DNA from: Desulfovibrio aminophilus DSM 12254
GTDB taxonomy: Bacteria; Desulfobacterota; Desulfovibrionia; Desulfovibrionales; Desulfovibrionaceae
NCBI RefSeq assembly: GCF_000422565.1
Contig: NZ_KE383875.1
Coordinates: 317,742-381,741 of the forward strand
Length of the DNA stretch: 64,000 bases
Direction of reading: 5' to 3'
The notes beneath the pieces are model-generated. The model had not been told where the DNA came from. It made no database searches and saw nothing but the letters and a program-made list of their open reading frames with translations. The position numbers and the translations under genes were made by a program. Position 1 is the first letter of the stretch; every line of letters starts with the position of its first letter. This document shows positions 25,657-35,181 of this stretch, in pieces.

Positions 25657-27786
25657 ATGGACGGCATGAAACTCGGCACGAGGATAGGATTGGGGTTCGG
25701 CGTCCTGCTATTGCTCTGCCTGGGCATCGGCGGACTGTCCTTCTGGAGCATGTCCTCCGTCGCCCGCCAGTCCTCGACCCTCATCCAGGAATACATGCCC
25801 GAGGTGGAGTTGGTGACCTCCTTGCGCCGGGCCGTGGGCGACGCCGCGGGCGACATGCGGGCCTTCACCCTCTCCCAGGACGCGGCCTGCCTCCAGGACG
25901 CCGCCGAAGCCATGGACGAGGTGGATCGGCTGCTCGGCGAGGCCGAAGAGCTGGGCAAGCGCGCGCCCGAACTTCAGATGTTGCGCCAGAGCCTCGATCC
26001 CATGCGTCAGGCCGCCGCCGAATACCGTAGCCGCATCGGGGAGGTGCGCAGCGTCAGCGAGACGGTCAAGAGTCAACGCGAGGAACTCTTCAAGTGGGCC
26101 GAGGTCTTCGACGAGGGACTCACGAGTTTCCTGGAACTGGAGCATGCCCGCCTGGAGGAGGGCATCGAGGCCCACGCCGACCCCGCGGAGCTTTCCGGCC
26201 GTCGAGCCAAGATCGCCCTGGCCACGGAGGTCATGGGACTGGCGGCCCGCATCCGGGAAACCAACTGGCGGGCCCAGGCCCTGCGCGACGCCTCCCTGGT
26301 TCAGAGCGCCGGGGATCTGCACACCGACGCGGCCCAGCGGGTGCGGACGCTGCGCCAGTCGGCCTTCAAGGCCGAGGAGATCAAGCTCCTGGAGCCCATG
26401 CGTACGGCCTTGGAGCAATACCAAGCCAGCCAGGAAGCCGTGCTTGAAGGCGTACGCGCCATCGGCGCGGCCGGAACGGCCCTGGGCGTCACGGCCGAAC
26501 ATCTCGAATCCCTCGCCGGCGAAACCGTACGCTCCGGCCTGTCCAGCTCCAAGACCTCCGCCCAATCCACCATGAACGAACTTTCCCGGTCCAGGACCGG
26601 CCTTCTGATCGGCCTTGGCGCGGCTCTGCTCATAGGAGTCGCCGCGGCCGTGCTCATGACCCGCGCCGTTACCCTGCCGCTGGTGGAGGGCGTCGCCTTC
26701 GCCAGGGCCGTCGCCGCCGGGAACCTGGACCGGGAACTGGCGATCGTGCGCCGGGACGAGATCGGCCATTTGGCCGAGGCCTTGCGTGAGATGGTCGCCA
26801 CACTCAAACGCAACCTGTCGGACATCCAGGCCAAGAGCGGCCAGGCCGACCGCGAGGCCGAAAACGCCCGCGCGGCATTGGCGCAGGCCAAGGCGGGCGA
26901 AGCCAGGGTGGCCGCGCTCATCGCCACCATGCGCGAAGCCGCGGGCGGGGTCGAAGACATCGCCGGGCGTGTTTCCGTGGCCGTGGCCGACCTCTCGGGC
27001 CGGGTGGACCTGACCGCCCGGGGGGCCGAGGTGCAGAAGGGGCGCATGGAGGAGATCGCCACGGCCATGCAGCAGATGAACGCGGCCGTGCTGGAGGTGG
27101 CCAAGAACGCCTCCCGGGCCTCCAGCAGCGCGGAAAACGCCAAATCCGAGGCCCACGAGGGCGCGGACATCGTCTGTCAGGCCATCGAGATCATCGGCCG
27201 AACCGAACAGGCCACGGCCAAGCTGCGCGCGGACACCGCCGCCCTCGGGGAACAGGCCCAGGCCGTGGGCGGCGTGATCGGCGTCATCAACGACATCGCG
27301 GACCAGACCAACCTGCTGGCCCTGAACGCGGCCATCGAGGCCGCCCGCGCGGGCGAGGCCGGGCGAGGCTTCGCGGTGGTGGCCGACGAGGTGCGCAAGC
27401 TGGCCGAGATGACCATGCGGGCCACCGGGGAGGTGGGCGAGAAGATCAGCGCCATCCGCGAGGCCACCAGCAGCAACATCGCCAGCGTGGAGACCACCGC
27501 GGCCACCGTGGCCCAGGCCGCCGCCCTGAGCCGGGACTCGGGCCGGGCCCTGGATCGCATCGCCGCCCTGGCCCTGGACAGCGCCAACCAGGTCCAGGGC
27601 ATCGCCGCGGCGGCCGAACAACAGTCGGTGGCCACCGAACGCATCCATCAGGCCGTGGAGGAAGTGGGACAGATCACGCGCGAGACCTCCGACGGCATGA
27701 CCCGTTCCGAGCAGGCCACAGCCCAGCTCTCCACGCTCACCGGCAACCTCAAGGATCTCATCCGGGAACTGAACGAGCAGGGGTGA
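25657..27786 (+). CDS. Methyl-accepting chemotaxis protein
   Basis: 709 residues. First membrane segment at about 10-28, periplasmic sensor of about 290 largely helical residues, second membrane segment near 314-334, HAMP domain, then the cytoplasmic signalling rod. The hairpin tip [20 protein letters not shown] near residue 552 is diagnostic and couples to CheA/CheW. The long helical sensor resembles four-helix-bundle ligand domains; the ligand is unknown. The ATG at 25657 follows GGGAG. No che genes are near, so it is an orphan receptor. Confidence 0.95.
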   Translation: MDGMKLGTRIGLGFGVLLLLCLGIGGLSFWSMSSVARQSSTLIQEYMPEVELVTSLRRAVGDAAGDMRAFTLSQDAACLQDAAEAMDEVDRLLGEAEELGKRAPELQMLRQSLDPMRQAAAEYRSRIGEVRSVSETVKSQREELFKWAEVFDEGLTSFLELEHARLEEGIEAHADPAELSGRRAKIALATEVMGLAARIRETNWRAQALRDASLVQSAGDLHTDAAQRVRTLRQSAFKAEEIKLLEPMRTALEQYQASQEAVLEGVRAIGAAGTALGVTAEHLESLAGETVRSGLSSSKTSAQSTMNELSRSRTGLLIGLGAALLIGVAAAVLMTRAVTLPLVEGVAFARAVAAGNLDRELAIVRRDEIGHLAEALREMVATLKRNLSDIQAKSGQADREAENARAALAQAKAGEARVAALIATMREAAGGVEDIAGRVSVAVADLSGRVDLTARGAEVQKGRMEEIATAMQQMNAAVLEVAKNASRASSSAENAKSEAHEGADIVCQAIEIIGRTEQATAKLRADTAALGEQAQAVGGVIGVINDIADQTNLLALNAAIEAARAGEAGRGFAVVADEVRKLAEMTMRATGEVGEKISAIREATSSNIASVETTAATVAQAAALSRDSGRALDRIAALALDSANQVQGIAAAAEQQSVATERIHQAVEEVGQITRETSDGMTRSEQATAQLSTLTGNLKDLIRELNEQG

Positions 27787-27863
27787 TCGGCGGTCGGCCG
27801 GCGGCCTGGGGTTCGCCGACCGCACGGGACAAAGGTCGCTCACTCCTCCGAAAAGGCCTTGGC

Positions 27864-27892
27864 CCCGGGATTTTCGTGGACTATCCTCGCTC
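27864..27892 (+). promoter_or_regulatory. Candidate promoter of the iminopeptidase-like gene
   Basis: TTGGCC, a 17-base spacer and TATCCT lie about 30 bases before a GGAGGTGA ribosome site. Only moderate agreement with the consensus. Confidence 0.35.
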
Positions 27893-27921
27893 CCGTGTGG
27901 TGAAAGCACGGAGGTGACGAC

Positions 27922-28806
27922 ATGCGAGAGGGTTTCATCCCGGCTCCCGGCGGCAGGGTTTTCTACCGGATCATCGGCCAGGACGCGATCGGCGTTCCGC
28001 TGCTGGCGCTGCACGGCGGCCCCGGCATCCCGCATGACTATCTGGAGCCGCTGGAGGCTCTGGCCGACGAGCGGCCCGTGGTCTTCTACGACCAGCTCGG
28101 CTGCGGCGAATCTGACCGGCCGGGCGACCTTTCCCTTTACACCCTGCCCCGCTTCGTGGAAGAACTCGCGGCCGTGCGCCGTGAGCTCGGCCTGGAGCGG
28201 GTGCACCTCCTCGGCCAGTCCTGGGGCTGCATGCTGGCCGTGGAATACATGTTGGTAAGCCGTCCCGCCGGGGTGGCGAGCCTGGTGCTCTGCGGCCCTT
28301 GCCTCGACTCGCGGCGCTTCGCCGAAGACCAGCGCGTCCATCTCGAACACATGCCCGAGGCCGTGCGCGAAGCGGTTCTGAAGGCGGAGGCGTCCGGCGA
28401 CTTCACCGCGCCCGACTACCAGGCGGCCATCATGGAGTACTACCGGAAACACGTCTGCCGCCTGGACCCCTGGCCCGAGTGCTTGAATCGGGCCGTGGAG
28501 AAAATGAACCCGGCGATCTATGAACACATGTGGGGACCGAGCGAATTCACCGCCCGGGGCACGCTCAGGAACCACGGCCGAACCGAGGAGTTGGGGGCGA
28601 TCGATGCCCCCGTCCTGTTCACCTGCGGCCGCCTGGACGAAGCGCGGCCGGAGACCGCGGAGGAATACCGAGCCAGCATTCCCGGAGCCGAGCTGCGGAT
28701 CTTCGAGGACGCCTCCCACGAACACCACCTGGAACAGACCGAAGCCTTTCTCGCCGCCGTGGCCGATTTCCTGCGGCGGGCCGACGAATCCGTGAGGCGG
28801 TCCTGA
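27922..28806 (+). CDS. Proline iminopeptidase-family alpha/beta hydrolase
   Basis: 294 residues, the usual length of the tricorn-interacting/proline iminopeptidase and amino-acid amidase family. HGGPG forms the oxyanion hole near residue 32, GQSWG holds the catalytic serine near 104, and the acid and base appear in CGRLDEARPE and DASHEHHLEQ. A cap domain lies between. These enzymes remove N-terminal proline or hydrolyse amino-acid amides. A strong GGAGGTGA site precedes the ATG. The short gap to aspA suggests co-transcription. Confidence 0.9.
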   Translation: MREGFIPAPGGRVFYRIIGQDAIGVPLLALHGGPGIPHDYLEPLEALADERPVVFYDQLGCGESDRPGDLSLYTLPRFVEELAAVRRELGLERVHLLGQSWGCMLAVEYMLVSRPAGVASLVLCGPCLDSRRFAEDQRVHLEHMPEAVREAVLKAEASGDFTAPDYQAAIMEYYRKHVCRLDPWPECLNRAVEKMNPAIYEHMWGPSEFTARGTLRNHGRTEELGAIDAPVLFTCGRLDEARPETAEEYRASIPGAELRIFEDASHEHHLEQTEAFLAAVADFLRRADESVRRS

Positions 28807-28858
28807 GCAGCACCGCGCGGACGAGAAGAGAACACACTCAGCACATGGAGCCGATCCC

Positions 28859-30262
28859 ATGAAATCCCGCACCGAACACGACTTTCTCGGCGAGAGGGAG
28901 ATTCCTTCCGGCGCCTATTACGGCATCCAGACCCTGCGCGCCGTGGAGAACTTCAACATCTCCCGCCGCTCCATCTCCCACTGGCCCGAGATGATCACGG
29001 CCCTGGCCCAGGTGAAGAAGGCCGCGGCCACGGCCAACATGCAACTCGGCGTGGTCCCGGCCGAGATCGGCGGGGCCATCCGCTCCGCCTGCGACGAAAT
29101 CATCGCGGGCAGCCTCCACGACCAGTTCCCCGTGGACTGCATCCAGGGCGGCGCGGGCACCTCCACGAACATGAACGCCAACGAGGTCATCGCCAACCGC
29201 GCCCTGGAACTCCTGGGGCGCGAGAAGGGCCAGTACGAGCACTGCCACCCGAACAACCACGTGAACTGCTGCCAGTCCACCAACGACGTCTATCCCACGG
29301 CCTTCCGTCTGGCCCTGTACAACGACCTGACCGCGCTCACGGGCGACATGGCCCATCTGCAGGAGGGATTCGCCAACAAGGGCGAGGAGTTCGCCGACGT
29401 GCTCAAGATGGGCCGGACCCAGCTTCAGGACGCCGTGCCCATGACCCTGGGCCAGGAGTTCTCGGCCTACGCCACGACCCTGGGCGAGGACATCTGCCGC
29501 GTGCGCGAGGCCCGCGACTTGGTCCTGGAGATCAACCTCGGGGCCACGGCCATCGGCACCGGGATCAACTCCCCCGAGGGCTACGCCCGCCTGGCCACCG
29601 AGGCCCTGCGCGAGCAGACCGGCCTGCCCTTCGTCACCTCGCCGAACCTGGTGGAGGCCACCTGGGACACCGGGGCCTACGTGCAGGTCTCCGGCGTGCT
29701 CAAGCGCGTGGCCGTGAAGCTCTCCAAGATCTGCAACGACCTGCGGCTGCTCTCCTCCGGCCCTCGCGCGGGCCTGAACGAGATCAACCTGCCCAAGATG
29801 CAGCCCGGTTCCTCGATCATGCCCGGCAAGGTCAATCCCGTGATTCCCGAAGTGGTCAACCAGGTGGCCTACGACATCATCGGCAAGGACGTGACCGTGT
29901 CTCTGGCGGCCGAGGGCGGCCAGCTGGAGCTGAACGTCATGGAGCCGGTCATCGTCAACTGCCTGTTCCAGGGCATCGACATGCTCCGCCGCGCCTGCCG
30001 CGTGCTGCGCGACCGCTGCGTGGACGGCATCACCGCCAACCGCGACGACTGCCGCCGGATGGTCGAGAACAGCATCGGCATCATCACCGCCCTCAACCCG
30101 CTCATCGGCTACGAGAAGTCCGCCGCCGTGGCCAGGGAGGCGCTGGAGACCGGCGCGTCCGTCTACGACCTGGTCCTCAAATACAAGCTGCTGAGCAAGG
30201 AAAAGATGGACGAGGTGCTTTCACCCGAAAACATGATGCGGCCACGCTTCATCGGGAGCTGA
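28859..30262 (+). CDS. aspA: Aspartate ammonia-lyase
   Basis: 467 residues, standard for AspA, which splits aspartate to fumarate and ammonia in the cytoplasm. The N-terminal TEHDFLGEREIPSGAYYGIQT, the substrate loop QGGAGTSTNMNANEV and the fumarase-superfamily signature GSSIMPGKVNP near residue 320 are all intact. Fumarase class II looks similar, but the YYGIQTLRA start and the overall sequence favour aspartase. Start preceded by GGAG with 8-base spacing. In sulfate reducers the fumarate formed can feed the reductive branch of the citric acid pathway. Confidence 0.93.
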   Translation: MKSRTEHDFLGEREIPSGAYYGIQTLRAVENFNISRRSISHWPEMITALAQVKKAAATANMQLGVVPAEIGGAIRSACDEIIAGSLHDQFPVDCIQGGAGTSTNMNANEVIANRALELLGREKGQYEHCHPNNHVNCCQSTNDVYPTAFRLALYNDLTALTGDMAHLQEGFANKGEEFADVLKMGRTQLQDAVPMTLGQEFSAYATTLGEDICRVREARDLVLEINLGATAIGTGINSPEGYARLATEALREQTGLPFVTSPNLVEATWDTGAYVQVSGVLKRVAVKLSKICNDLRLLSSGPRAGLNEINLPKMQPGSSIMPGKVNPVIPEVVNQVAYDIIGKDVTVSLAAEGGQLELNVMEPVIVNCLFQGIDMLRRACRVLRDRCVDGITANRDDCRRMVENSIGIITALNPLIGYEKSAAVAREALETGASVYDLVLKYKLLSKEKMDEVLSPENMMRPRFIGS

Positions 30263-30274
30263 CGAGGCCGGGGC

Positions 30275-31204
30275 TCAGCCTTCCCGGCTGAACGGGCGGC
30301 CCAGGTCGGCCGGGGCGTTGCCGAGACGCCGCAGACGCTCCAGCCGGTTGGACGCCGCCAGCACGAGCAGGGTCAGGACGTAGGGCAGGACGCGCAGGAT
30401 CCAGACCGGGACCGCGTCCAGTCCCGCTGCCTGGAAGTAGAACTGGAGGGCCGAGAGCCCGCCGAAGAGGAGCGCGCCCACGGCCACCCGGCCGGGCCGC
30501 CAGCCGGCGAAGACGACCATGGCGATGGCGATGTAGCCCTGGCCCGCGCTCATGCCGTCCTTCCAGCCCGGGGTGAAGCAGAGCGAGAGGTAGGCCCCGG
30601 CCAGACCGGCCAGACACCCGCCGAAGAGCACGCAGAGGCTGCGCGTCAGCCGCACCGGCACGCCCGCCGCGTCCGCGGCCTGGGCGTTCTCGCCCGAGGC
30701 CCGCACGGCCAGACCGGCGCGGGTGCGCGCGAGGAACCAGCAGACCAGGGGCAGCAGGACATAGGCCGCGTAGGCCAGGGGCGGCTGGCGGAACAGGACG
30801 TCGCCCAGCGCCGGGATGTCCGCCAGCAGCGGCATGTCGTACGACGGCAGGCGCAGACCCTGGCCGCCGATCCAGGCCCGGCCCAGGAAGCTCGTGCCGC
30901 CTATGCCGAGCAGACCCACGGCCAGGCCGGAAAGCACCTGGTCCGCCCCGCAGCCCACGCTGAACAGGGCGTGCAGCGAGGCCAGGGCCATGCCCGCCAG
31001 GGCGGCCGCGCCCACGGCGGCCAGGGGATCGCCCGTGGCCGCGCCCACCGCGAATCCCGCCAGGGCCCCGGCCAGCATCATGCCCTCCAGGCCCAGGTTG
31101 AGCACCCCGCCGCGCTCGGAAAGCGCCTCGCCCAGGGCCGCCAGGAGCACGGCGATGGAGGACTTCACCGCGATCTGGGCCACCAGGATCAGGTCATTGC
31201 CCAC
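30275..31204 (-). CDS. BMP-type ABC importer permease (second)
   Basis: 309 residues with eight to ten predicted membrane segments, of the BPD_transp_2 (RbsC/LivH-like) type. ERGGVLNLGLEGMMLAGALAG near residue 30 is the conserved motif of nucleoside/BMP-type permeases. Its start overlaps the end of the first permease gene by 11 bases. Last gene of a four-gene purine-nucleoside-type importer operon. Confidence 0.92.
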   Translation of the reverse strand: MGNDLILVAQIAVKSSIAVLLAALGEALSERGGVLNLGLEGMMLAGALAGFAVGAATGDPLAAVGAAALAGMALASLHALFSVGCGADQVLSGLAVGLLGIGGTSFLGRAWIGGQGLRLPSYDMPLLADIPALGDVLFRQPPLAYAAYVLLPLVCWFLARTRAGLAVRASGENAQAADAAGVPVRLTRSLCVLFGGCLAGLAGAYLSLCFTPGWKDGMSAGQGYIAIAMVVFAGWRPGRVAVGALLFGGLSALQFYFQAAGLDAVPVWILRVLPYVLTLLVLAASNRLERLRRLGNAPADLGRPFSREG

Positions 31205-32273
31205 GGCCGCCTCCGTCCGCGCCGCCCAGGACCACGCGGCGGCCCGAAATCCACTCGCCCAGAAGCAGGCCGAAGAGGAGCGCGGCCTCGATCACCGCAA
31301 CCACGGCCCCGGGCAGGCCCAGGGCGGTCTGGAGTTGGTCCCCGCCGACCTCCGCCGCGCCCAGGAACACGGCCGCCGGAACCACGGCCAGGGGGTGCAG
31401 CCGGGCCAGGAAGGCCACGATGATGCCGTCGAAGCCGTAGCCCGAGGCCAGGCCGTCCTGGAGGCGGTGCTGCATGCCCAGGACCTCGCAGGCCCCGGCC
31501 AGCCCGGCCAGGGCCCCGGAAAGACAGAGGGCCAGGACCGTGATCCGCTCCACCCGGAACCCGCCGTAGCGCGCGGCGGACGGGCTGTGGCCGATGATCC
31601 GGGCCCGGTAGCCGAAACCCGTGCGCCGGAGGAGGAACAGGAGGAGCGCGGCGCAGGCCAGGGCCAGGGCCAGCCCCAGATGCAGGCGGGTGCCGGGCCA
31701 GACCGGCAGGAAGGAGGCGGCGGGCAGCTCGGCCGTGCCCGGGAAGCCGAACCCGGCCGGATCGCGCCAGGGGCCGAAATAGAGGTGCTCCATGAAGATC
31801 ACGGCCACGTAGTTCAGGAGCAGGGTGGAGAGGATCTCGTTGACCCCGCAGCGGGTCTTGAGCAGCGCGGCCAACCCGGCCCAGAGCCCGCCCAGGAGGG
31901 CCCCGGCCAGGAGGCAGGCCGGGATCAGGGCCCAGGGACCGGCCTCGGGCCAGAGCCGCAGCCCCACCAGGCCCGCGCCGACCGCGCCGAACACGAACTG
32001 GCCCTCGGCTCCGATGTTCCAGACCTGGAGCGAGCAGCACAGGGCCACGGCCAGGCCGGTGAGGGTCAAGGGCGCGGCCTTGAGCAGTACCTCGGTGAAG
32101 GCCCCGGGATACCCGAGCGCGCCCCGGATCATGGCCGCGTAGGCCGCCAGGGGGTCGGCTCCGAGCGCGGCGAAGGCCGCCGCGCCGAGGACCAGGGCCA
32201 GGACCAGGGCCGCTCCCGTGGCCGGGAGCCCGCCCAGGGGCGGCGGGCCGTGACGCTTTTCCAAACGGATCAC
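31194..32273 (-). CDS. BMP-type ABC importer permease (first)
   Basis: 359 residues, about ten membrane segments, with the family motif VWNIGAEGQFVFGAVGAGLV. It begins with GTG in a GTGA overlap with the ATPase gene. Together with the second permease it forms the membrane channel of a nucleoside-type importer. Confidence 0.92.
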   Translation of the reverse strand: MIRLEKRHGPPPLGGLPATGAALVLALVLGAAAFAALGADPLAAYAAMIRGALGYPGAFTEVLLKAAPLTLTGLAVALCCSLQVWNIGAEGQFVFGAVGAGLVGLRLWPEAGPWALIPACLLAGALLGGLWAGLAALLKTRCGVNEILSTLLLNYVAVIFMEHLYFGPWRDPAGFGFPGTAELPAASFLPVWPGTRLHLGLALALACAALLLFLLRRTGFGYRARIIGHSPSAARYGGFRVERITVLALCLSGALAGLAGACEVLGMQHRLQDGLASGYGFDGIIVAFLARLHPLAVVPAAVFLGAAEVGGDQLQTALGLPGAVVAVIEAALLFGLLLGEWISGRRVVLGGADGGGRGQ

Positions 32274-33757
32274 GCGGCCTCCAGACCGGACATGAGCCGC
32301 CCCAGGACGTCCAGGGCCCCCGGCGCGCCGGAATCGACCCAGCCCGCCGGACGCCCGCGATAGAGGACCATCACCCGCGAGGCCAGGGCCAGGGCCTCCT
32401 CGGGGTCGCCGGTGAGCAGGATCACGGCCGCGTCGTCGGCCGCGCGCGCCAGGGCGGCGCGCACTTCGGCCACGGCGGACACGTCCAGGCCCTGGGTGGG
32501 CTGCTCCACCACCAGCAACGGAGCTTCCTTGTGGAGTTCTCGCGCCAGGATGAACTTCTGCAGATTGCCGCCGGACAGTTCGCGGGCCAGGGCTCCGGGA
32601 CCGGAGGCCGCGATGCGGAACTCCTCGATGGCCCGACGCACGAGCCGGTCGGCCCCGGCGAAGTCCGGGAACAGGCTCCGGCCGCCGGGCGTGGTGAGCA
32701 GGAAATTCTCGCGCAGGGTCAGGTCCGGGACCGTGGCCTGACCGTGCCGGTCCTCGGGCACGAAGGCCACCCGCTCGCGTTCCGGCGGCCAGCGACGCGC
32801 GTCCATGTCCCGGCCCAGAAAAACGATCCGGCCGGACACAGGCGGCCGCACCCCGCCCAGAGCCTGGGCCAGGGCCTCCAGGCCGTTGCCGGCCACGGCC
32901 GTGACCGCCACGATCTCCCCCTGTCGGGCCTCGATGTCGACACCGGAGAAGGCGGGCAGCCCCTGGGCGTCCGAGCCGCCCAGGCCCCGCGCGGAAAAGA
33001 CCGTTTCGCCCGCCGCGCGCCGGAGCCGGGCCGGAGGCGTCCCGCTCTCCCCGCCCATCATGAGCCGGGCCAGTTCGGCGGGGTCCAGCTCCGAGGCCGG
33101 GCCCAGGTTGCGGGCCACCACCCGACCGCGCCGGAGTATGGAAACCTCGTCGGCGGCCAGGCCGATCTCCTCCAGCTTGTGGCTCACGAAGACCACGGCC
33201 CGGCCATCGGCGGCCAGACGGCGCAGCAGGGCGTAGAGTTCACGGATTTCCTCCGGGGCCAGCACCGAGGTGGGCTCGTCGAGAATGAGCACGCCCGCAT
33301 CGCGGGCCAGGAGTTTGAGAATCTCCACCCGCTGGCGCTCGCCCATGGACAGGTCGTCGATGCGCCGCTCCGGCTCCACGGGGATGCCGAAGCGCTCGCC
33401 CAGATCCCGGACCTCGCCGGGGCCGAGCAGGCGGCCCAGGGCCAGGGAAAGGTTCTCGACCACGCTCAGGGGGCCCACGAGCATGAAGCGCTGGTGGACC
33501 ATGCCGATGCCCAGGCGCAGGGAGCGGGCCGGGGAGTCCAGGCGCACCGGGACCCCGCGCAGGAGGATGGTCCCGGCGTCCGGGCGGCGGCTCCCGGCCA
33601 GCATGCCCATGAGCGTGCTCTTGCCCGCCCCGTTCTCGCCCAGCAGGGCGTGGACCCGGCCCGCGTACAGGTCCAGGTCCACGGCGTCGTTGGCCGTGAA
33701 CGGCCCGAAGCGCTTGGTCAGGCCCCGGCAGGCGAGGAGCGGCGTGTCATGCGGCAT
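32270..33757 (-). CDS. BMP-type ABC importer ATPase (two ABC domains)
   Basis: 495 residues with two nucleotide-binding domains. The first has Walker A GENGAGKST, signature LSMGERQRVEILK and Walker B VLILDEPTS. The second is degenerate at Walker A (TAVAGNGLEAL) but keeps the signature LSGGNLQKFILARE and LLVVEQPTQGLD. This is usual for the YufO/NupA-like ATPases of the family. There is no clear ribosome site: the ATG follows directly after a T run belonging to an intercistronic hairpin, so translation may be weak or the start differ by a few codons. Confidence 0.93.
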   Translation of the reverse strand: MPHDTPLLACRGLTKRFGPFTANDAVDLDLYAGRVHALLGENGAGKSTLMGMLAGSRRPDAGTILLRGVPVRLDSPARSLRLGIGMVHQRFMLVGPLSVVENLSLALGRLLGPGEVRDLGERFGIPVEPERRIDDLSMGERQRVEILKLLARDAGVLILDEPTSVLAPEEIRELYALLRRLAADGRAVVFVSHKLEEIGLAADEVSILRRGRVVARNLGPASELDPAELARLMMGGESGTPPARLRRAAGETVFSARGLGGSDAQGLPAFSGVDIEARQGEIVAVTAVAGNGLEALAQALGGVRPPVSGRIVFLGRDMDARRWPPERERVAFVPEDRHGQATVPDLTLRENFLLTTPGGRSLFPDFAGADRLVRRAIEEFRIAASGPGALARELSGGNLQKFILARELHKEAPLLVVEQPTQGLDVSAVAEVRAALARAADDAAVILLTGDPEEALALASRVMVLYRGRPAGWVDSGAPGALDVLGRLMSGLEAA

Positions 33758-33761
33758 GGCG

Positions 33762-33787
33762 AAAAAGGGGACCGGAAGCCGGTCCCC
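33762..33787 (-). terminator. Intercistronic attenuating hairpin after the BMP binding-protein gene
   Basis: On the minus strand GGGGACCGG (33787-33779), a 3-base loop, CCGGTCCCC (33775-33767) and TTTTT. It lies between binding-protein and ATPase genes and would lower expression of the downstream membrane and ATPase genes relative to the binding protein. Confidence 0.7.
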
Positions 33788-33805
33788 CGGTTGCGCGTCG
33801 GAACG

Positions 33806-34900
33806 CTAGTTCGGCAGCTTGCCGCCGACGCCCTTGACGAACCACTGCATGGTCAGCAGATCCTTGTCCGAGGCCTTCTGGCCCGCGGCGATGCGTTCCT
33901 TGCCGGACTGGTCCAGGATGGGACCGGCGAAGGACTCGTCCTGGCCCTTCTCCATCCGGGCCGCCACGGCCTGGACCTTGTCGCGCACGGCCTGGGGCAC
34001 GGCCTTGCCCAAGGGCGAAAGCCCGACGACCCCGTCCTCCATGCCGCCGAAGTACTCCACCGGCTTCCAGGTTCCGTCCAGAACCTTGCGGACCTGGTCC
34101 ACATAGACCCGGCCCCAGTGGAAGACCGTGGAGACCAGCGCGCAGTCCGCGCCGTAACGGGCCACGTCGTCGCAGTAGCCGACGGCGGCCACGCCCTTGG
34201 CGCAGGCGGCCTTGGCGCTGTCGGGCGTGTCGGCCATCTGGCGGATGAGGTCGTGGCCCCGGCCCGCCAGGGTTTCGGCCAGGGTGGTTTCGTTGACCGG
34301 ATCGCGCCAGGCCTTGAGCCAGACCACGGTGTTCACCTTGGCCGGGTCGTGGGTGGCCTTGGCCTCGCCCAGGCCGCGCAGCAGGCCCAGGGTGAAGGCG
34401 TTGATCCCGCGCACCACTTCGGGGATGGGCTGGGTGGCCACGGTGCCCACGTTCTTGTAGCCCATGAGTCCGGCCAGGTAGCCCGCCAGATACTCGGTCT
34501 GCTCGATGCGGATCATGTAGGTGCCCATGTTCGGCCGGGTCTTGTAGCCCGCGCAGTGCATGAACTTCACCTTGGGGAACTCCCCGGCCACCTTGTACAT
34601 GGCGTCCATGTGCGTGAAGGTGGTGCCGAAGACGATGTCGCAGCCCTGCTGGGCGTAGGAGCGGATGACCCGCTCGGAGTCGGCCGGGCTCATGACGTTC
34701 TCGGTGTAGGACACCTCCACCTTGTCGCCCAGCTCCTTCTTGAGCTGTTCGATGCCCGCGTAATGGCTGGCGGTCCAGCCCTGGTCGTTGATCGTCTCCA
34801 GCAGCACGAAGGCCACCCGGACCTTGTTTCCCGCGAACGCGGCCGAGGCGGCCAGCAGCACCAGCGCGACGGCCAGCGCCGCCATGAGGATTCTCTTCAT
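33806..34900 (-). CDS. BMP family (PnrA-like) nucleoside-type substrate-binding protein
   Basis: 364 residues from the ATG at 34900, which has AAGGAG eight bases upstream; a longer in-frame start at 35161 is unlikely. Signal peptide cut after AAFA near residue 23. Family motifs: INDQGWTASHYAGIEQLK, CDIVFGTTFTHMDAM, EYLAGYLAGLMGY. BMP proteins bind purine nucleosides or, in some members, other ligands. First gene of the importer operon. Confidence 0.92.
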   Translation of the reverse strand: MKRILMAALAVALVLLAASAAFAGNKVRVAFVLLETINDQGWTASHYAGIEQLKKELGDKVEVSYTENVMSPADSERVIRSYAQQGCDIVFGTTFTHMDAMYKVAGEFPKVKFMHCAGYKTRPNMGTYMIRIEQTEYLAGYLAGLMGYKNVGTVATQPIPEVVRGINAFTLGLLRGLGEAKATHDPAKVNTVVWLKAWRDPVNETTLAETLAGRGHDLIRQMADTPDSAKAACAKGVAAVGYCDDVARYGADCALVSTVFHWGRVYVDQVRKVLDGTWKPVEYFGGMEDGVVGLSPLGKAVPQAVRDKVQAVAARMEKGQDESFAGPILDQSGKERIAAGQKASDKDLLTMQWFVKGVGGKLPN

Positions 34901-35066
34901 CTCCCTCGCTCCTTGTTTGTCCGTGCGGGCGCATCCGGCCGCGCCGCTCCATCTGCGGACATACCCGATATTTCCCCGGCCCGCAAAGCCCTGGCATCCC
35001 GGCGGGATGCGCGGTGGAACCGATCGAGGGAGCGGAATCCAGGGGGAGTGATTCCCGATCGTTTTC

Positions 35067-35095
35067 TTGCTACTTGAACCGTCCTGCGACATACT
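35067..35095 (+). promoter_or_regulatory. Promoter of the glnHPQ-like operon
   Basis: TTGCTA (35067-35072), 17-base spacer, CATACT (35090-35095). The leader of about 80 bases then folds into CTGCCCG/CGGGCAG (35094-35100 with 35113-35119) and CGCCCCTC-AGC-GAGGGGCG (35127-35145). The 280-base gap between the divergent importers otherwise shows nothing clear. Confidence 0.6.
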
Positions 35096-35181
35096 GCCCG
35101 CGCAGCGAAATACGGGCAGGCCGTTCCGCCCCTCAGCGAGGGGCGTGGAATATCCCAGCAACCCGAACCCTGGAGAGCACC

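Noticed and set aside
27790-27825. GCGGTCGGC/GCCGACCGC inverted repeat after the chemoreceptor gene as a terminator
   Set aside because: No T run follows and the loop is long; it may be a message-end structure only.
25708-28872. 1,054-residue minus-strand open frame
   Set aside because: Antisense to the chemoreceptor and iminopeptidase-like genes; no domain and shadow-like composition.
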